From an uncultured Prevotella sp. (GTDB lineage: Bacteria; Bacteroidota; Bacteroidia; Bacteroidales; Bacteroidaceae): 8,975 nucleotides of DNA. The DNA lies in NCBI GenBank assembly GCA_905372445.1, contig CAJPPF010000091.1, forward strand, positions 1 through 8,975, written 5' to 3'. Below the pieces are notes generated by a model that had not been told where the DNA came from, made no database searches, and worked only from the letters and a program-made list of their open reading frames with translations. Below, piece by piece: positions 7,239 to 8,975 of this stretch. The position numbers and the translations under genes were made by a program. Each line of letters opens with the position of its first letter. Position 1 is the stretch's first letter.

Positions 7239-8120
7239 ATGCGATATCTCAGTATACTTATTCCCACATATAACGACCCTTGCATAGGTTTAGTGCAGGC
7301 ATTGAGAGTTCAAGCAGATAAGATAGCGAACCTTGATTACGAGATTCTCGTCGCAGACGACGCGTCAAATGATGAGCAGATAAAAAGGAATAATCGAGAC
7401 ATCGCAAATCTACCAAACTGTAGATATATAGAAAGAAAGACAAACTCTGGTCGCTCGGCAATAAGAAATTTCCTTGCGGAGGAAGCACGTTACAACTGGT
7501 TGTTGTTTTTGGATTGCGAGCTAATACTGCAAGAAAACTTCATCTGTAATTATATTGAAAGTCAGGAAAAATCTGTAGTTGTTTGTGGAGGAGTAAAAGC
7601 TGGAGGCGACACCGAGCAATGGAAAAACAATCTCCGATATATCTACGAGACTTCAATGGAGACATCATACACTGCCGGTAAAAGAGCAAAAAGAGGCTAT
7701 CATTCTTTCCGGACTACAAGTTTCATGATTGAAAAGGATATTTTCCAAACTAATCGCTTTGACGAAAACATCACCAACTACGGTTACGAGGACGTTCTTT
7801 TCGGCAAAGGCTTACAGAAAAAAGACATAAGACTCAAGCATATAGATAATCCTGTATACATGAGCCACTACGAGAATAATGAGCATTATGTAGAGAAGAC
7901 GGAAGAGGCACTGCGCACACTGAAGATGATTTCGGCAAATATCGGTGACTTCTCGCCTATTGTAAATACTTACGTTCTACTTAAAAGACTGTATCTCCTA
8001 AGTATAACAAAGTGTATTCTGAACCTTTTAATCAAACAACTTCGGACCAACATATGTGGTGAAAGTCCGAAGCTGCTGTACTTCAAAATGTATAAACTGG
8101 GGTATTACATAAACCTATAA
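7239..8120 (+). CDS. Glycosyltransferase family 2 (GT-A fold) protein
   Basis: This protein probably transfers a sugar from a nucleotide-sugar donor to a glycan or lipid acceptor on the cytoplasmic side. Donor and acceptor cannot be read from sequence. The 293 residues begin with a GT2 opening, LSILIPTYND (4-13), then the donor-binding VADDASND (38-45), NSGRSAIRN (69-77) and LFLDCEL (89-95) at the DxD position, here D-C-E. The segment YGYEDVLFG (181-189) places Glu184/Asp185 where GT2 enzymes carry the acceptor-side ED motif. A hydrophobic stretch at about 245-266 may touch the membrane; there is no clear signal peptide. ATG 7239 is chosen because the GT2 motif begins at once and it lies 13 nt after the uvrA stop. 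An upstream GTG inside uvrA would add 16 residues with no family support. Spacing implies co-transcription with uvrA. Confidence 0.85.
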   Translation: MRYLSILIPTYNDPCIGLVQALRVQADKIANLDYEILVADDASNDEQIKRNNRDIANLPNCRYIERKTNSGRSAIRNFLAEEARYNWLLFLDCELILQENFICNYIESQEKSVVVCGGVKAGGDTEQWKNNLRYIYETSMETSYTAGKRAKRGYHSFRTTSFMIEKDIFQTNRFDENITNYGYEDVLFGKGLQKKDIRLKHIDNPVYMSHYENNEHYVEKTEEALRTLKMISANIGDFSPIVNTYVLLKRLYLLSITKCILNLLIKQLRTNICGESPKLLYFKMYKLGYYINL

Positions 8121-8130
8121 GTCGCGTATT

Positions 8131-8934
8131 TCATTTAAGATTATATACTCCACTTGGCGTCTTTCTTTTCAGTACATCAAGCATGAAGTCTTTCCCCGGC
8201 ACTATACCATAAGAACGAAGTATCTGTTCTATCGTCTTTCTTGCCAATTCCGGATGATTGTTCTCCTCGCTTAAGTGGCATAGCCATACATAACGAAGCT
8301 TTGGAGAAGCATAATTTGACAGCGCTTCGCCACACGCTGTATTACACAGATGACCGGAATTGCTGGCAATACGGTCCTTAAGATGTCGCGGATATGGACC
8401 GGACAGAAGCATTTCCTCATCGTAATTTGCCTCTATCACAAGATAGTTTGCCTCAGAAATATATTGCGACATCTCATCTGTTATATGTCCTGCGTCCGTT
8501 ATTATACAAAATGTCACATCACCATACTTCACACGATAACCTATATTCTCATTGCTGTCATGTGGCACAGAGAACGAAGTCACCTCAAAGCTACCGAGGT
8601 GGAATGTCTGTCCCGGTTCGATAATCTTCACTCTATCATGCGAAATCTTAGATCGTACACAATAGTTATTCTCGATGCCGACATGAACTTTAAGTGTCGT
8701 ATATACAGGAATTCCAAAGTCATTACTTATGCTGCCGACTGATTTCACATGGTCTGCGTGGTCATGGGTTACAAGGATATTGTCAACGGAACTTAGATTC
8801 AGACCATATTCCCTGAAGTATTTCTTCAATGATCGCACTCCTACTCCAACATCAATCATTATGCTTTCGTCATCAGTATATAGATAGTAGCAATTGCCAC
8901 TGCTGCCGCTTCCAAAAGAGATAAAATTAAGCAT
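8131..8934 (-). CDS. Metallo-beta-lactamase-fold hydrolase, YycJ/WalJ-like
   Basis: This is a 267-residue MBL-fold metal-dependent hydrolase. It opens with the YycJ/WalJ-like FGSGSSGNCYYL (7-18), followed by the metal motif THDHADH (56-62). Further metal ligands are His125 (VPHDSNENIGY), Asp147 (TDAGH), His195 (SGHL) and His220 (CHLS). All expected ligands of the dinuclear site are present, so it should be active. No signal peptide or membrane segment is seen, which implies a cytoplasmic enzyme. Firmicute members sit beside the walRK genes and some have been reported to have DNA exonuclease activity. The substrate here is unknown and the link is by family only. It converges on the glycosyltransferase gene with 10 nt between stop codons and no obvious shared terminator. 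ATG 8934-8932 matches the family N-terminus and lies about 12 nt past the predicted transcription start. Confidence 0.88.
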   Translation of the reverse strand: MLNFISFGSGSSGNCYYLYTDDESIMIDVGVGVRSLKKYFREYGLNLSSVDNILVTHDHADHVKSVGSISNDFGIPVYTTLKVHVGIENNYCVRSKISHDRVKIIEPGQTFHLGSFEVTSFSVPHDSNENIGYRVKYGDVTFCIITDAGHITDEMSQYISEANYLVIEANYDEEMLLSGPYPRHLKDRIASNSGHLCNTACGEALSNYASPKLRYVWLCHLSEENNHPELARKTIEQILRSYGIVPGKDFMLDVLKRKTPSGVYNLK

Positions 8935-8952
8935 TACAGTTATTCTTTTCTA

Positions 8953-8960
8953 CAAAAGTA
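8953..8960 (-). promoter_or_regulatory. Probable -7 box for the MBL-fold hydrolase gene
   Basis: Read on the minus strand this is TACTTTTG, a full match to TAnnTTTG. It lies 18 nt before the ATG, which predicts a leader of only about 12 nt. The matching -33 element would fall beyond the right edge of the window, so the promoter is only half visible. Confidence 0.6.
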
Positions 8961-8975
8961 GACAAAAACGACGAG

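Noticed and set aside
8098..8152. Possible two-way terminator between the convergent genes (TGGGGTAT near 8098-8105 with ATACTCCA near 8145-8152)
   Set aside because: The 8-bp arms enclose a loop of about 39 nt and both fall inside coding sequence, so stability is poor. I would not call it a terminator without 3' end data.

Overview
The window reads as an ordinary chromosomal segment of a Bacteroidota bacterium, most likely a Prevotella-like member of the Bacteroidales (lineage is inference). Three things point there. First, the promoters fit the Bacteroidota pattern TTTG - about 20 nt - TAnnTTTG. Second, none of the five complete genes has a recognisable Shine-Dalgarno sequence; starts sit in A/T-rich leaders. 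Third, Rho carries a long charged, low-complexity insertion of the kind known from Bacteroides. No mobile element, CRISPR array, tRNA or rRNA was seen.

Layout. Positions 1-65 hold what may be the tail of an upstream gene, with ambiguous frame. A strong promoter (119-150) drives rpsA (272-2047, ribosomal protein S1) through a leader of about 115 nt that can fold into two hairpins. A clear intrinsic terminator (2071-2108) ends that unit. A second promoter (-7 box at 2225-2232) precedes rho (2341-4356). uvrA (4403-7225, TTG start) and a family 2 glycosyltransferase gene (7239-8120) follow on the same strand with gaps of 46 and 13 nt and no visible promoter, so rho-uvrA-GT2 is probably one operon. 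A metallo-beta-lactamase-fold hydrolase of the YycJ/WalJ type (8131-8934, minus strand) converges on it with 10 nt between the stop codons. It has its own -7 box at the right edge.

How the genes relate. rpsA serves translation, rho transcription termination and uvrA nucleotide excision repair. The YycJ/WalJ-type hydrolase may also act on nucleic acid, but that is uncertain. The glycosyltransferase looks out of place functionally and probably acts on a surface glycan.

I found no undescribed multi-gene system. The points worth a second look are finer: the structured rpsA leader; a terminator-like hairpin and an in-frame upstream ATG in the rho leader; the disordered Rho insertion with a basic RGRK island; and, in UvrA, a TTG start, an Asn in place of the switch histidine of the first ATPase domain and a rearranged CxxC zinc-ligand pattern.
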